Of a stretch of DNA of 64,000 bases, positions 47,093 through 56,135 are shown in pieces. Both the position numbers and the translations under genes were made by a program. The stretch lies in NCBI RefSeq assembly GCF_035917575.1, contig NZ_CP109090.1, positions 62,001 to 126,000 of the forward strand. The letters are read 5' to 3'. How positions within the stretch are numbered: the first letter of the stretch is position 1; the number at the start of each line of letters is the position of its first letter. Source of the stretch: Streptomyces sp. NBC_01788. GTDB lineage: Bacteria > Actinomycetota > Actinomycetes > Streptomycetales > Streptomycetaceae. Below the pieces are notes generated by a model. It ran no database searches. It was given only the letters and a program-made list of their open reading frames with translations, and had not been told where the DNA came from.

Positions 47093-48727
47093 TCACTTGG
47101 CCGAGCCCACGGCTGCGGCCCACGGGTAGTACAGGTAGACGAAGGAGGCGGGTGCCCCGGTGATCTTGCTGTTCATGAACAGCCGGGTCGACGGAGCGAC
47201 TATGGGCAGCCACGGGGTCTTGGCCATGTACTTGGTCTCGATCTGGGCGGTGAGCTCTGCCCGCTTGGTGTCGTCGTTCTCCGCGGAGGCCTGGTCCAGC
47301 AGCGCGGTGATCTCGGGGGCGGAGAACTTGTCGTAGTTCTCGGCGGACCCGGGGTCGATGTGGTTCCGCAGGAAGGCCAGCGGCTCGGGAACGTCGAAGT
47401 AGTTCGTCGTCATGAAGCCCGAGTAGCCCTTGCGAGCCTCGGCGTCGGAGAAGAAGGCGCCGTACCGCGCGCTCGGCACACCCTTGGGCTGGATGTCCAG
47501 GCCGATCTTCTTACCTGCGCTCTGCACCTCGGCGAGGATGTCCTCGTAGACGGTCCGCTCGCTGGGGTATGCGATGGTGATCGGCCCGCTGGGCTTGCCG
47601 GCCTCTTGGACCAGCTTCTTGGCACCCTCGATGTCCACCGTGGTGGGCAGCAGCTTGTCGTATGCATCCTCGTAAACCTTGGACGCATAGGAGTAGCTGC
47701 CCGGCGGCACCACGGACCGCAGCGGCGCGGCGGTGCCGGCGAAGACGGTCCTGCTGATGGCCTCCCGGTCGGTGGCCATCAGCAGGGCGGTACGCACCCG
47801 CGGATCGGAGAAGGTGCCGTCGCCGGTGCCGATGATGGCCACCATCTGCATGGACTTGCCCAGGTACAGGGTGCCGTTGGTGGCATTGGACAGCTGGTCG
47901 ACGGCGTCGGTCGGAACGTCGTACGAGCCGTCGATCTCACCGGTCTTCAGCGCGTTGGTGAGGGTGGCCGGGTCCACGATGAAGCGGAAGCCGAACTCCT
48001 TGGCCTTCGCCTTGCGCGACTCGTCCCAGTAGGCGTCGTTGCGCACCAGCGTGACCTGGGAGCCCTTGTCCCACTTCTTGAGTGCGAAGGGGCCCGTACA
48101 CATGACGCCCTTGTCCGGGGTGCCGAACTTGGCCCCGGCCTGCCGGGTGAACGCGGCCTCGGTGACCGCGCCGAGCGGTGTCGCCATGTAGTCGTTGATG
48201 ACGACGTCCGGCTTCTTGAGGGTGACGGTGACCTGGTAGGCGCCGGTCTTCTTGACGCTCGCGATGTTGCCGGTGAGCATGTCGCCGGCCCAGTAGGAGC
48301 CCTCGGCGGGGTCCAGGTGGCGCTTCAGGCTGAAGACGACGTCATCCGCCGTCATCTCCTTGCCGTCCCAGAACTTCACGCCCTTGCGAAGGTTGTACAC
48401 CCAGGTGGTGGGCGTGGGATGGTCCGCCGACTCGGCCAGCCCCGGCGTGACGGAGAAGTCGGGGTTGACCCGCATCAGGCTCTCGCAGAGGTTCGAGAGG
48501 ACCTCGTTCTCCGGGTAGTTGTAGGACTTGAGCGGGTCCAGCGAGGTGGGCTCGCCGTAGGGCACGTTCCACGTCACTCGGTCCACGTCACCCTTGGGGG
48601 CGGGGGTGTCGACGAGTGTCCCCGTGGCGGCGCTCCGGTCAGCGCTCGGTGACTGTGCCGGTTTCCCGCATCCGGCCAGCGAGATCACGCTCGCGATCGC
48701 GACGGCGACAAACGCTCTCTTGCGCAC
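47093..48727 (-). CDS. Peptide-type ABC transporter substrate-binding lipoprotein
   Basis: This 544-aa SBP_bac_5 protein begins VRKRAFVAVAIASVISLAGCG, a lipoprotein signal with lipobox LAGC. It has the family blocks LCESLMRVNP, WVYNLRKGVKFWDGKEMTAD and VRTALLMATDREAIS. It captures a peptide or peptide-like ligand outside the membrane for the DppBCDF-like transporter. I chose GTG 48727 behind AAGGGCTGGA; the upstream frame extension would push the lipobox far inward. Confidence 0.92.
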   Translation of the reverse strand: MRKRAFVAVAIASVISLAGCGKPAQSPSADRSAATGTLVDTPAPKGDVDRVTWNVPYGEPTSLDPLKSYNYPENEVLSNLCESLMRVNPDFSVTPGLAESADHPTPTTWVYNLRKGVKFWDGKEMTADDVVFSLKRHLDPAEGSYWAGDMLTGNIASVKKTGAYQVTVTLKKPDVVINDYMATPLGAVTEAAFTRQAGAKFGTPDKGVMCTGPFALKKWDKGSQVTLVRNDAYWDESRKAKAKEFGFRFIVDPATLTNALKTGEIDGSYDVPTDAVDQLSNATNGTLYLGKSMQMVAIIGTGDGTFSDPRVRTALLMATDREAISRTVFAGTAAPLRSVVPPGSYSYASKVYEDAYDKLLPTTVDIEGAKKLVQEAGKPSGPITIAYPSERTVYEDILAEVQSAGKKIGLDIQPKGVPSARYGAFFSDAEARKGYSGFMTTNYFDVPEPLAFLRNHIDPGSAENYDKFSAPEITALLDQASAENDDTKRAELTAQIETKYMAKTPWLPIVAPSTRLFMNSKITGAPASFVYLYYPWAAAVGSAK

Positions 48728-48842
48728 TTCCAGCCCTTCTGGTCTGTCCCCGGGCATGCGGCAACGGTGTCTTGACAGGTCTGCGCGAAGATCGCTGCCA
48801 CCGGGGATGGGCAACCTCAGATGGGTAGAGAGTCGCGTAGTA

Positions 48843-48880
48843 AATCGTTTTGGTCAATCGTTTTGGTGGTACGTTTTAGA
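48843..48880. promoter_or_regulatory. Direct-repeat operator between the ABC operon and lacI-type gene
   Basis: AATCGTTTTGGT occurs at 48843-48854 and 48856-48867 with a 13-base period, followed by the partial copy TACGTTTTA. The cluster lies within 40 bases upstream of the LacI-type start and about 115 bases upstream of the binding-protein gene. It is a candidate site for the LacI protein controlling both. Confidence 0.6.
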
Positions 48881-48882
48881 GC

Positions 48883-49905
48883 GTGATGAGTCCGTCCGAG
48901 AGAGTGACGATCCGCGATGTAGCGCGGGCTGCCGGCGTGTCGGCGACCACCGTCTCGCATGTGCTCAATGGAAAGGGCTCGGCCGCGGCGGCAACGCGTG
49001 AGCGCATCCTGCGCACGGCCGCCGAGCTGCGGTATCGGGCCAACCCCATCGCCCAGAGCCTGCGCGGCGGCCGCACCGGGGTGGTCGCGCTGGCCATCCG
49101 TCCCCTGGACGCCATCGGTTACACCCTGCAGGGCGTGGACTACTTCGTCCGGCTGGCGGGAGCCGCCGCGACCGCGGCACTCGACCGCGGCTTCGGACTC
49201 ATGCTCGTACCCGACCTCACGCGCAGATCCGTACCGGCCGCCATGAACCTAGACGGCGGCATCGTCGTCGACCCGTTCGTCGGCGACCCGGTCCTGGCCG
49301 AACTGCTCGACCGGGGCTTGCCCGTGGTCTCCACCGGCCGTGACCCCGCCCGGCCCGAACACATCTGGTGGACCGGAACCGATGACCGCGCCGAGACCCG
49401 GCGGATGCTCGATCTGCTCTTCGAACGCGGCGCTCGCCGGATCGCCTTTGTCGCGGGTACGGACGACAACGCCTGGAACCACGACACGATCGAAACCTAC
49501 CTGTCATGGACCCGGGAACGCGGCCAGGAGCCGATCCTGGAACGGGTCCCGGAGGAACGCGGCGAGGCAGGCGGAACCGAGGTCGGCGGGTTGCTGCTCT
49601 CCCGCCCGGCTCCCCCGGACGCCATCTTCGCCAACACCGGCCGCCACGCCGCCAGCATCGCACGCACGGCGATCAACCTCGGCTGGGACATCCCCCGTCG
49701 TCTGCTCATCGCCGCAGGCTCGGACAGCGAGCACACCCGGTTCGCGGCTCCCGGCATCACCGCCCTCGAACTCGCCCCCGAGGCCACCGGCCGACTCGCC
49801 GTGGAGCTCCTGCTCGAGCGTCTGGCCGACGACCTGGGACCGGTGCCGCCAAGGATCGTCTCTGCGACGCTGCACGAGCGCGAATCCACCGCGCGCTTGG
49901 GCTAG
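48883..49905 (+). CDS. LacI-family transcriptional regulator
   Basis: This 340-aa protein has an N-terminal LacI HTH and hinge (VTIRDVARAAGVSATTVSHV, NPIAQSLRGG) and a periplasmic-binding-like ligand domain ending ...RIVSATLHERES. GTG 48883 and ATG 48886 are both possible starts. It is divergent from the peptide-type ABC operon and probably represses it until a substrate-derived ligand binds. Confidence 0.93.
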   Translation: MMSPSERVTIRDVARAAGVSATTVSHVLNGKGSAAAATRERILRTAAELRYRANPIAQSLRGGRTGVVALAIRPLDAIGYTLQGVDYFVRLAGAAATAALDRGFGLMLVPDLTRRSVPAAMNLDGGIVVDPFVGDPVLAELLDRGLPVVSTGRDPARPEHIWWTGTDDRAETRRMLDLLFERGARRIAFVAGTDDNAWNHDTIETYLSWTRERGQEPILERVPEERGEAGGTEVGGLLLSRPAPPDAIFANTGRHAASIARTAINLGWDIPRRLLIAAGSDSEHTRFAAPGITALELAPEATGRLAVELLLERLADDLGPVPPRIVSATLHERESTARLG

Positions 49906-49960
49906 CTACTGATTCCCAATGTGGTTGTCAACGCCTGGCTCGTGACTGACTGTAGCCACC

Positions 49961-50127
49961 TCAGCCAAGGCTGGCAGCACGAGGTGGCGGGCTGCCCTCG
50001 AAGGGACGACCGTCGCGTAGGAGTGCCCATAGGACGTTCAGGCGGCGGCGCGCGCGGGCGATGACGGCCTGCTTATGAGTCTTCTTCTCGGCCCTCTTGC
50101 GTTCGTAGAACGCCTTTGAGACTGGGC
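49961..50127 (-). pseudogene. IS110-type transposase C-terminal fragment
   Basis: The minus-strand segment SKAFYERKRAEKKTHKQAVI, then RARRRLNVLWALLRDGRPFE matches the C-terminus of IS110-type transposases. Nothing upstream of it is recognisable. Confidence 0.7.
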
Positions 50128-50670
50128 AGCATCGGGCCGCGAAAACAGCGACGGGTCGACAGGATCCACCTCTGCCGTGACGCCATCGCCTGCCTGGGCG
50201 CCTACCTCCGAAGTGAGGTAATACCACCACGCACGAACCCAGTTGGAGAGATACGCACACTCTGGCGCTCTCCGACATCGGTTCAGAGAGAGACATGTTT
50301 TTCTACGAGCCTGAAACGTAACGCACGCACCGGTCCGCACGAAGGCGCTGAGAGCCTCCCCCTGAACCCCCACCCACCGACCAACCCAAACAGCCCTGAC
50401 CAGCACAAACACCGACCGAGCCTTTTAGCGCTACCGATACCTACAACAAGTCCCCCCCACTCAGCGCAAACGACACAACCCCAGCTCACACAGCGCGGCC
50501 CCCCGCGTGAACCGCTCACCCAGCTTCTCAACCAATCAGCAATCCACCAGGCCAGCCGCCGCCCCGTGCACCAACAAGCCCCCCTCCGAGCGTCGGCTGC
50601 GGGAGAGGAAGGCAGCGACGGGCTGCGGTCCCGGTCCGCCGCCCGAAAGGCCAGTCAGAACGGGCTCTGC
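50128..50670. other. Non-coding, C-rich stretch
   Basis: No gene is supported. Between about 50340 and 50560 the plus strand is very poor in G and rich in C and A, unlike the surrounding coding DNA. This is typical of degenerate transposon ends or untranslated DNA. Confidence 0.45.
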
Positions 50671-50843
50671 ACACCGACACGCGAACCACCAACAGCCTGA
50701 TCAGAGGCATGCGAGCTCTCGGCGAACGCGCCGCAGCCGAACTCAAGCAGCGCTGGCGCACCCTGCAACACATCACCATCAGCCCCAGCCGGATTGGCGA
50801 CATCGCTCGCGCCGCCCTCACCCTCAACAGAATCTGGAAGTGA
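50671..50843 (+). pseudogene. Transposase C-terminal fragment
   Basis: MRALGERAAAELKQRW followed by ITISPSRIGDIARAALTLNR is the C-terminal part of a DDE transposase common in Streptomyces. It ends at TGA 50843 and has no upstream catalytic part. Confidence 0.6.
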
Positions 50844-50904
50844 TCACCGCTGAGAAAACGTCACTGGCCTGGAGCCGGTTCCGGGAGTCGTAACAACGGT
50901 CGTG

Positions 50905-50943
50905 TTGACAGGTTTGGCTATTGAGATTAGCTTTTAGCTAATC
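50905..50943 (+). promoter_or_regulatory. Promoter with overlapping TetR-type operator
   Basis: TTGACA at 50905-50910 is followed after 17 bases by TAGCTT (50928-50933). A perfect palindrome, GATTAGCT-TTT-AGCTAATC (50925-50943), covers the -10 box, and a further half-like AGTTAGCC follows. This is a classical repressor arrangement for the hydrolase-TetR operon. Confidence 0.75.
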
Positions 50944-50967
50944 AAGTTAGCCAGCCTGGGAGATGTC

Positions 50968-51804
50968 GTGACCGAGTACCTTGCCGCCGACGGCGGCACG
51001 ATCGCTTACGAGGTGGCGGGGTCCGGCCCGCTGATCGTTCTCGCGCACGGCATGGGCGACAGCCGTGCCGCGTACCGTGCTGTGATCCCGCAGCTGGTGG
51101 CGGCGGGCTATCGGGTCGCCGCGGTCGATCTGCGCGGCTGCGGCGAGTCCAGCGTCGGCTGGCCGGCCTGGAGCCGCACCGCCATCGCCGACGACCTGCT
51201 CGCCGTGATCCGCCACCTGGGCGGCCCGGCCGTGCTCGTCGGCCACTCGATCTCCGGCGGTGCCGCCACCATCGCCGCAGCGCAGGAGCCCTCGCTGATC
51301 ACCGCGGTTGTCGAGTTGGCGCCGTTCACCCGCAAGCAGTCGATCCGCCTCGGCGACCTGCGGGTGAAGCGCTTCCGGCGGGGCATGCTGCGGCTGCTCG
51401 GCGCGGGCGTGTTCGCCAGCGTGCCGCTCTGGCGTTCGTACCTCGACGTGGCCTACCCCGGCGTGAAGCCGGCCGCCTGGGTCGAACGGCTCGGCCGCAT
51501 CGACTCCCTGCTGCGCGAGCCGGGCCGGATGAAGGCCCTGCAGGGCATGGGCCGCAGCGCCCCGACCGACGCCGGCGCGCAACTCGGCAACGTCCGCTGC
51601 CCGGTCCTGGTCGTGATGGGCACGCTCGACCCCGACTGGGCCGACCCGCACGCCGAGGGATCGGCGATCGCCGATGCCCTGCCGTCCGGCCTCGGCCGGC
51701 TTGAGATGATCGAGGGCGCCGGGCACTACCCGCACGACCAGTTCCCCGACCAGGTGGTTTCGCTCATGCTCTCCTTCCTCCGATCGGACGCCGCTCGTGC
51801 CTAG
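50968..51804 (+). CDS. Alpha/beta hydrolase
   Basis: This 278-aa protein has the oxyanion-region LAHGMGDSR, nucleophile Ser in VGHSISGG (about residue 94), catalytic Asp in GTLDPDW and His in GAGHYPHDQFP. It starts at GTG 50968 behind GGGAG. It overlaps the TetR-type gene by eight bases. The substrate is unknown. Tight coupling with a repressor suggests an inducible detoxifying or signal-degrading enzyme. Confidence 0.92.
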   Translation: MTEYLAADGGTIAYEVAGSGPLIVLAHGMGDSRAAYRAVIPQLVAAGYRVAAVDLRGCGESSVGWPAWSRTAIADDLLAVIRHLGGPAVLVGHSISGGAATIAAAQEPSLITAVVELAPFTRKQSIRLGDLRVKRFRRGMLRLLGAGVFASVPLWRSYLDVAYPGVKPAAWVERLGRIDSLLREPGRMKALQGMGRSAPTDAGAQLGNVRCPVLVVMGTLDPDWADPHAEGSAIADALPSGLGRLEMIEGAGHYPHDQFPDQVVSLMLSFLRSDAARA

Positions 51805-52360
51805 GGCCGGTCTGGACCCGGCGGCCGTGGTCGCGGCCGGTGCCGCCCTCGCCGACGAGGTTGGCTTCGCCAACCTGACGATGGGCTTGCTGGCCGAGCG
51901 GGTGGGCGTGCGCACCCCGTCCCTGTACAAGCATGTGGGCAACCAGGAAGACCTCAACCGGCGCATCGCGGTCCTGGCATTGAACGAGGCCGCCGACGCC
52001 GTGGGCGGTGCGGTCCAGGGGTACGCGGGCCGCGACGCCCTGGCGGCCGCGGCGCGCGCCTTCCGCGCCTTCGTCCTGGAGCACCCCGGCCGGTACGGGG
52101 CGACGATCGGCGCGGAACCGTCCGGCCCGGACGATCCGCTGGCCACCGCAGGTCAGCGGCTGCTCGGCGCGTTCATGGCAGTCCTGCGCGGCTACGAGAT
52201 CGCAGAGCCTGACGTGGACCACGCCCTGCGCACGCTCCGCAGCCTCTGCCACGGCTTCGCCACGTTGCAGTCAGCAGGAGGCTTCCAGTGGAGCGCCGAC
52301 ATCGACGAGAGCTTCGAGTGGCTGATCGCCTTCGCCGACCGGGGCCTGCGCGCTCTTTGA
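51797..52360 (+). CDS. TetR-family repressor
   Basis: This 187-aa protein has an N-terminal HTH (GFANLTMGLLAERVGVRTPS, LYKHVGNQEDL) and a C-terminal WHG-type ligand domain (RTLRSLCHGFATLQSAGGFQ). It starts at GTG 51797 inside the hydrolase gene. The palindrome over the operon promoter is the likely binding site, so it should autoregulate the pair. Confidence 0.92.
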   Translation: MPRAGLDPAAVVAAGAALADEVGFANLTMGLLAERVGVRTPSLYKHVGNQEDLNRRIAVLALNEAADAVGGAVQGYAGRDALAAAARAFRAFVLEHPGRYGATIGAEPSGPDDPLATAGQRLLGAFMAVLRGYEIAEPDVDHALRTLRSLCHGFATLQSAGGFQWSADIDESFEWLIAFADRGLRAL

Positions 52361-52361
52361 G

Positions 52362-52446
52362 AACACCGCCGCCGTCGACCGCTTCGACATCATCGGCGCC
52401 TTGGTCTGCCTCGTCGGCATGGCCGTGATCATGTACTCGCTACGGG
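52362..52446 (+). pseudogene. YnfA-family C-terminal fragment
   Basis: In frame directly after the TetR stop, NTAAVDRFDIIGALVCLVGM followed by AVIMYSLRG matches the last membrane helix of YnfA-family small membrane proteins. The rest is missing. Confidence 0.6.
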
Positions 52447-52774
52447 GCACTGACCCTGCGGACGCGGGAGCATTTCGCAACTTGCGCGGTGGTCAGGATG
52501 ACGCGCGAGCCAGTGCCGCACGCGGGCTGCCCGTGCCGGTTGGGGCACCGGCCGGTGTGACTGCCACGTCCGCACTCGCCCTCACTCTCGCACGGCCAAC
52601 TGGCGCGTTTCCTGCTGCCCTTGGAGATCTCTGGCTCAGTTGCCTGGGCAACGACTGCGGTTATCGGGTCGGATGGGCACGTCGGGTCACAGCCTCGTGG
52701 CGTCGAGTTGGTGAGGGACGGTGCCAGCGCGAAGTTCGCGCAGGTCGACGCCGCTCGGATGGTGCGAACCGGCG
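52447..52774. other. Decayed stretch, no gene seen
   Basis: About 330 bases between the YnfA-like fragment and the TetR tail fragment contain no recognisable product. Confidence 0.45.
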
Positions 52775-52963
52775 CTTGACGGCTTCGCCATCCTCGAGGC
52801 CGCCGACGGCTTCGGACTGTCCCGCGAGGTCACCCGCAGCTACCACTTCCTCGTCGACACCCTGATCACTGGCCTGCAAGCCGACCCCGATGACTCCACA
52901 CCCCCGGAGGACCGGCATGACCGCCGCCCACTCACCCGCGAACACCCCGAAACCACCCGCTGA
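52775..52963 (+). pseudogene. TetR-type regulator C-terminal fragment
   Basis: LDGFAILEAADGFGLSREVT, then SYHFLVDTLITGL is the end of a WHG-type TetR C-terminal domain. The frame runs to TGA 52963, overlapping the start of the DUF4260 gene, as expected for a former regulator-target pair. The DNA-binding part is gone. Confidence 0.6.
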
Positions 52964-53189
52964 CGCGAAGATCTCAGCCCTGACACAGCCAGAGGCGACC
53001 GTCGGAACGCCAGGCGTGGTCACCGGCCGACCAATGAGCTGGCTGCGAATCGAGGGTCTGGCCGTCGCCGGAGCCGCTCTCGTCGTCTTTGCCACCACCG
53101 GGGACTCTGCTGCGTAATTCGACTGAGTGAGCGTCGCGGGTGCGGCATGATCGCTTCTGTGGCCCTGGTCGCGTCGTGGGCCGCAGGGG

Positions 53190-54944
53190 GTGGAGCAGAT
53201 GTCGTTGCAGCCGAAGGGGCTGCCAGAGATCCCGGCACAGACCGTGGCTGTCGCTCGGGCGGCGTTCCCTCACGGGACACTGGCGATGCGGGCGCGGGAT
53301 CGGCTGGGCGAGGTGTTCGCGGACGAGCCGTTCACCGGGGCGTTCGGACGCCGTGGAGCGCCGGGCCTGCCGCCGGCGGTGTTATCGCTGGTCACGGTGC
53401 TGCAGTTCGCGGAGAACCTGACCGACCGGCAGGCCGCTGCGATGGCAGTCCGCGCGATCGACTGGAAGTACGCGATCGGCGCGGAACTGACCGATACCGG
53501 TTTCGACGCGACCGTGCTGTCCCGCTTCAGGACCCGGCTCGTGGAGCACGGCATGGAGCGGGTGGTGTTCGACCGGCTCGTGGACGTCTGCCGCGAGCAG
53601 GGCCTGGTCGGGGCCGGTGGCAAGCAGCGCACCGACTCCACCCATGTGATCAGCGCGGTCCATGACCTGAACCGAACCGAACTCGCGGGTGAGAGCGTAC
53701 GGGCAGCCTTGGAGGCGCTTGCGGTCGCGGCTCCGGGCTGGCTGGCCGACGCGGTGGACGTTCCCGAGCTCGCGCACCGCTACGAGGAACGCGTCAACGG
53801 GTGGACGATGCCGTCGTCGAAGTCGAAGCGGGACCGGCTGGCCGTGGTGTTCGGGCAGGACGCGCTGGCGCTCTGCCGGGCGGTCTGGGCACCCGGGGCG
53901 CCAGGATGGCTGCGGGAGATCGAGCCGGTCGCGTTCCTGCGCAGGATGCTCGTGCAGACCTACTACGTATCCACTGACGCGCGGGGACGGGAGGTGATCG
54001 TGAAGCGGGAAGCCGACAAGGAGGGCGTCCCGCCAGGCCATCTCCGCCTGGCCTCTCCCTACGACCCTGATGCGCGGTGGGCGGCCAAGGGCGACGATCT
54101 GTTCTGGCTCGGCTACAAGGTCCACCTCACCGAAACCTGCGACACTCCCACCGAAGCCGAAGCCGAAGCCGAAGCCGAAGCCGAAGCCGAAGCCGAAGCC
54201 GAAGCCGAAGTGCTGCCGTTGCGGCTGATCACGGACGTCTACACCACTGAGGCAAGCGTCCCAGACGTCAAGGCCACCGGGCCCGTCCAGCAAAACCTCG
54301 CCGACCGCGACCTCACGCCGGGCGAGCACTACCTCGACGCCGGCTACCCGTCCGCCGACCTGATCCACGACGCCGCCGGCCGCGGCATCACCATGGTCAC
54401 CCCGGCCCTCCTCGACCACTCACCGCAGGCCAAGGCCGACGCCGGCTTCCAGAAGAGCGCCTTCCGTATCGATTGGAAGGCCCGCCAGGCCCGCTGCCCG
54501 CAGGGCCGCACCAGCACCGGCTGGTTCCCCGTCCGGCAGCACGGCCGCGACGCCATCGTCGTCCAGTTCGCCCCCACCGACTGCCACGCATGCCCCGTCC
54601 AGGACGAGTGCACCACCTCCGCGCGTGGCACCCGCATCCTCAGCCTCCGGCCGCAAGAACTCCACGAGACCCTGGCCAGAGCGCGAACTGAGCAGATCAC
54701 GAAGACCTGGAAGGACAAGTACACACTCCGCGCTGGGATCGAGGGCACCATCAACCAGGCCCTCGACGTCACCGGCCTCCGCCGGGCCCGCTACCGCGGA
54801 CTGCCCAAGGTCCGCCTCCAGCACGCCTTCTCCGCCACTGCCCTCAACGTCATCCGACTCGACGCCCACTGGAACCCCGGCCACACGGCGCTCAGCCCTC
54901 GGACCAGCAGACTCACCCGCCTCAGCCACCAACTCGCAGCCTGA
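53190..54944 (+). CDS. IS1182-family transposase
   Basis: This 584-aa protein has the IS1182 N-terminal domain (LTDRQAAAMAVRAIDWKYAI), the catalytic Asp in KQRTDSTHVISAVH, HYLDAGYPSADLI with the second Asp, and a C-terminal RAGIEGTINQALDVTGLRRA with the Glu. A Cys-rich CHACPVQDEC block lies before it. A run of nine GAAGCC hexamers (54153-54206) encodes a (Glu-Ala)9 stretch between the DDE segments, an expansion that leaves the frame open. GTG/ATG options exist at 53190-53199. Confidence 0.92.
   Translation: MEQMSLQPKGLPEIPAQTVAVARAAFPHGTLAMRARDRLGEVFADEPFTGAFGRRGAPGLPPAVLSLVTVLQFAENLTDRQAAAMAVRAIDWKYAIGAELTDTGFDATVLSRFRTRLVEHGMERVVFDRLVDVCREQGLVGAGGKQRTDSTHVISAVHDLNRTELAGESVRAALEALAVAAPGWLADAVDVPELAHRYEERVNGWTMPSSKSKRDRLAVVFGQDALALCRAVWAPGAPGWLREIEPVAFLRRMLVQTYYVSTDARGREVIVKREADKEGVPPGHLRLASPYDPDARWAAKGDDLFWLGYKVHLTETCDTPTEAEAEAEAEAEAEAEAEAEVLPLRLITDVYTTEASVPDVKATGPVQQNLADRDLTPGEHYLDAGYPSADLIHDAAGRGITMVTPALLDHSPQAKADAGFQKSAFRIDWKARQARCPQGRTSTGWFPVRQHGRDAIVVQFAPTDCHACPVQDECTTSARGTRILSLRPQELHETLARARTEQITKTWKDKYTLRAGIEGTINQALDVTGLRRARYRGLPKVRLQHAFSATALNVIRLDAHWNPGHTALSPRTSRLTRLSHQLAA
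54153..54209 (+). repeat. GAAGCC hexanucleotide tandem repeat in the IS1182 transposase
   Basis: Nine consecutive GAAGCC units plus a final GAA encode (Glu-Ala)9-Glu. Being a multiple of three, changes in copy number would keep the frame. Confidence 0.9.
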
Positions 54945-55256
54945 GTAACCGAATTACGCAGCAGAGTCACCGGGCAGCCCTGGTGGCTGATCCCGGCTCT
55001 GTTCCTTGTCCCCGACCTGTCCTGGCTCGCGTACCTCGTCGGCCCACGGATAGGCGCCTGGACTTACAACCTCGCGCACACCGCGCCGCTGCCGCTGGCA
55101 CTGCTCGTCGCAGGAGCCGGATGGCACACCAGCGCGCTCACCGTCGCCGGAGCCGTCGGCCTGTTCCACCTCGGTCTCGACCGCCTCATGAAGTACGGCC
55201 TCAAGTACGACCACAGCTTCGGCATCACGCACCTGGGCGTGCATGGTGACCACTGA

Positions 55257-55796
55257 CCGGCCGGCGCAATGAACGAGGCCGTACGCGCTTCCCCGACGCT
55301 GGCCGGGCAGGCCCTGTGCTCCCGAAGCTGCCCTGAAGCGACATTTAGCGCTCTGGAGCCTCCGTCACCTTCCGCTGCGTCCATCGCGATAGACGGCTGC
55401 CCATCAATAACCGTTGACCCATTCATCCGGCTGGTCTGGTCTGCTCGCATCGAACGGCGGGGGAGCGATCGTGAACATCCTGTCGGTACTGTCGTGGGCC
55501 GCTTCCGAGCAGCCCGCCGATCGGCGGGCCGACGGCGGCGGCCAGCGCCTGACGCACAGCGGCCACGGCGCGATGGTCACAGTCCTCGTGGTCATCGAAG
55601 AGGTCCTCGACGGTGGCTGGGGAGTCGCCGGCAAGGTACTGACCGCTGCCATGCTCAATGGCGACGGCTGACCCGGCCTCTGCCCCCGGCACAACCGTGA
55701 GCGGCGTGCTGACAATGTCCAGCTCGGGGGGAGCGGCAGGTGTCGATCTCGTCGAGAACGAAGAACTCCTTGTGCACACAGGCTCGCGGTGACGAG
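55257..55796. other. Decayed stretch, no gene seen
   Basis: About 540 bases hold open frames on both strands, the best on the minus strand at 55423-55779, but none has a recognisable product. It sits between the DUF4260 gene and clear gene fragments, so is probably scrambled remnant DNA. Confidence 0.45.
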
Positions 55797-55931
55797 AGGG
55801 TCCTGGTCACCGGTGGCACGGGGTATCTGGCCGGCTGGGTGATGGCGGGCCTGCTCGGTCGCGGCTATCTGGTGCGTACCACCGTGCGGGACGCGGGCAA
55901 GTCGGAGCAGGTGCGCGCGGCCGTCGGTGAG
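55797..55931 (+). pseudogene. NAD-dependent epimerase/dehydratase N-terminal fragment
   Basis: VLVTGGTGYLAGWVMAGLLG, then RGYLVRTTVRDAGKSEQVRA is the Rossmann start of an extended SDR (GxxGxxx). It ends abruptly at the IS5 fragment, which probably caused the break. Confidence 0.75.
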
Positions 55932-56130
55932 CACGCCCTTGCGGGCGATGCGGCGCCGGATGCCCCACTGGGATAACCATCGCCGCAGGTGGTTGTAGTC
56001 GTAGTCCTTGTCGGCGTGGAGTTTGCCAGGCTTGCGCCGCCGGGGGCCTCGCCGGGAGCGGACCGGCGGTATCCCCTTCACGAGCGGGATCAGGGCCTGG
56101 CTGTCATGGACGTTGGCGTTGTGGCTGTCC
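55932..56130 (-). pseudogene. IS5-family transposase internal fragment
   Basis: Minus-strand NANVHDSQALIPLVKGIPPV, GKLHADKDYDYNHLRRWLSQ, GIRRRIARKG matches the central part of an IS5-type DDE transposase. Neither end is present. Confidence 0.8.
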
Positions 56131-56135
56131 CGGGG

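Larger units (their letters stand above)
53103..54968 (+). mobile_element. IS1182-family insertion sequence (complete)
   Basis: The 1866-bp element has perfect 19-bp terminal inverted repeats, GACTCTGCTGCGTAATTCG at 53103-53121 and its complement at 54950-54968. A target duplication flanks it and it contains one intact transposase gene. It appears recent. Confidence 0.92.
53097..54974. repeat. 6-bp target duplication of the IS1182 element
   Basis: ACCGGG at 53097-53102 and 54969-54974 flanks the element ends exactly. Confidence 0.85.
52917..55256 (+). pseudogene. DUF4260-family membrane protein gene, split by IS1182
   Basis: The first exon-like part (ATG 52917 behind GGAGG, to 53102) ends ...SWLRIEGLAVAGAALVVFATTG. 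The second (54975-55256) continues QPWWLIPALFLVPDLSWLAY, ...GPRIGAWTYNLAHT..., HSFGITHLG. Removing the element and one copy of its 6-bp duplication restores a 155-aa frame with about four membrane helices. DUF4260 function is unknown. The insertion alone breaks the gene. Confidence 0.85.

Noticed and set aside
54153..54209. A CRISPR-like repeat signal
   Set aside because: It is an uninterrupted hexanucleotide run inside a transposase frame with no spacers.
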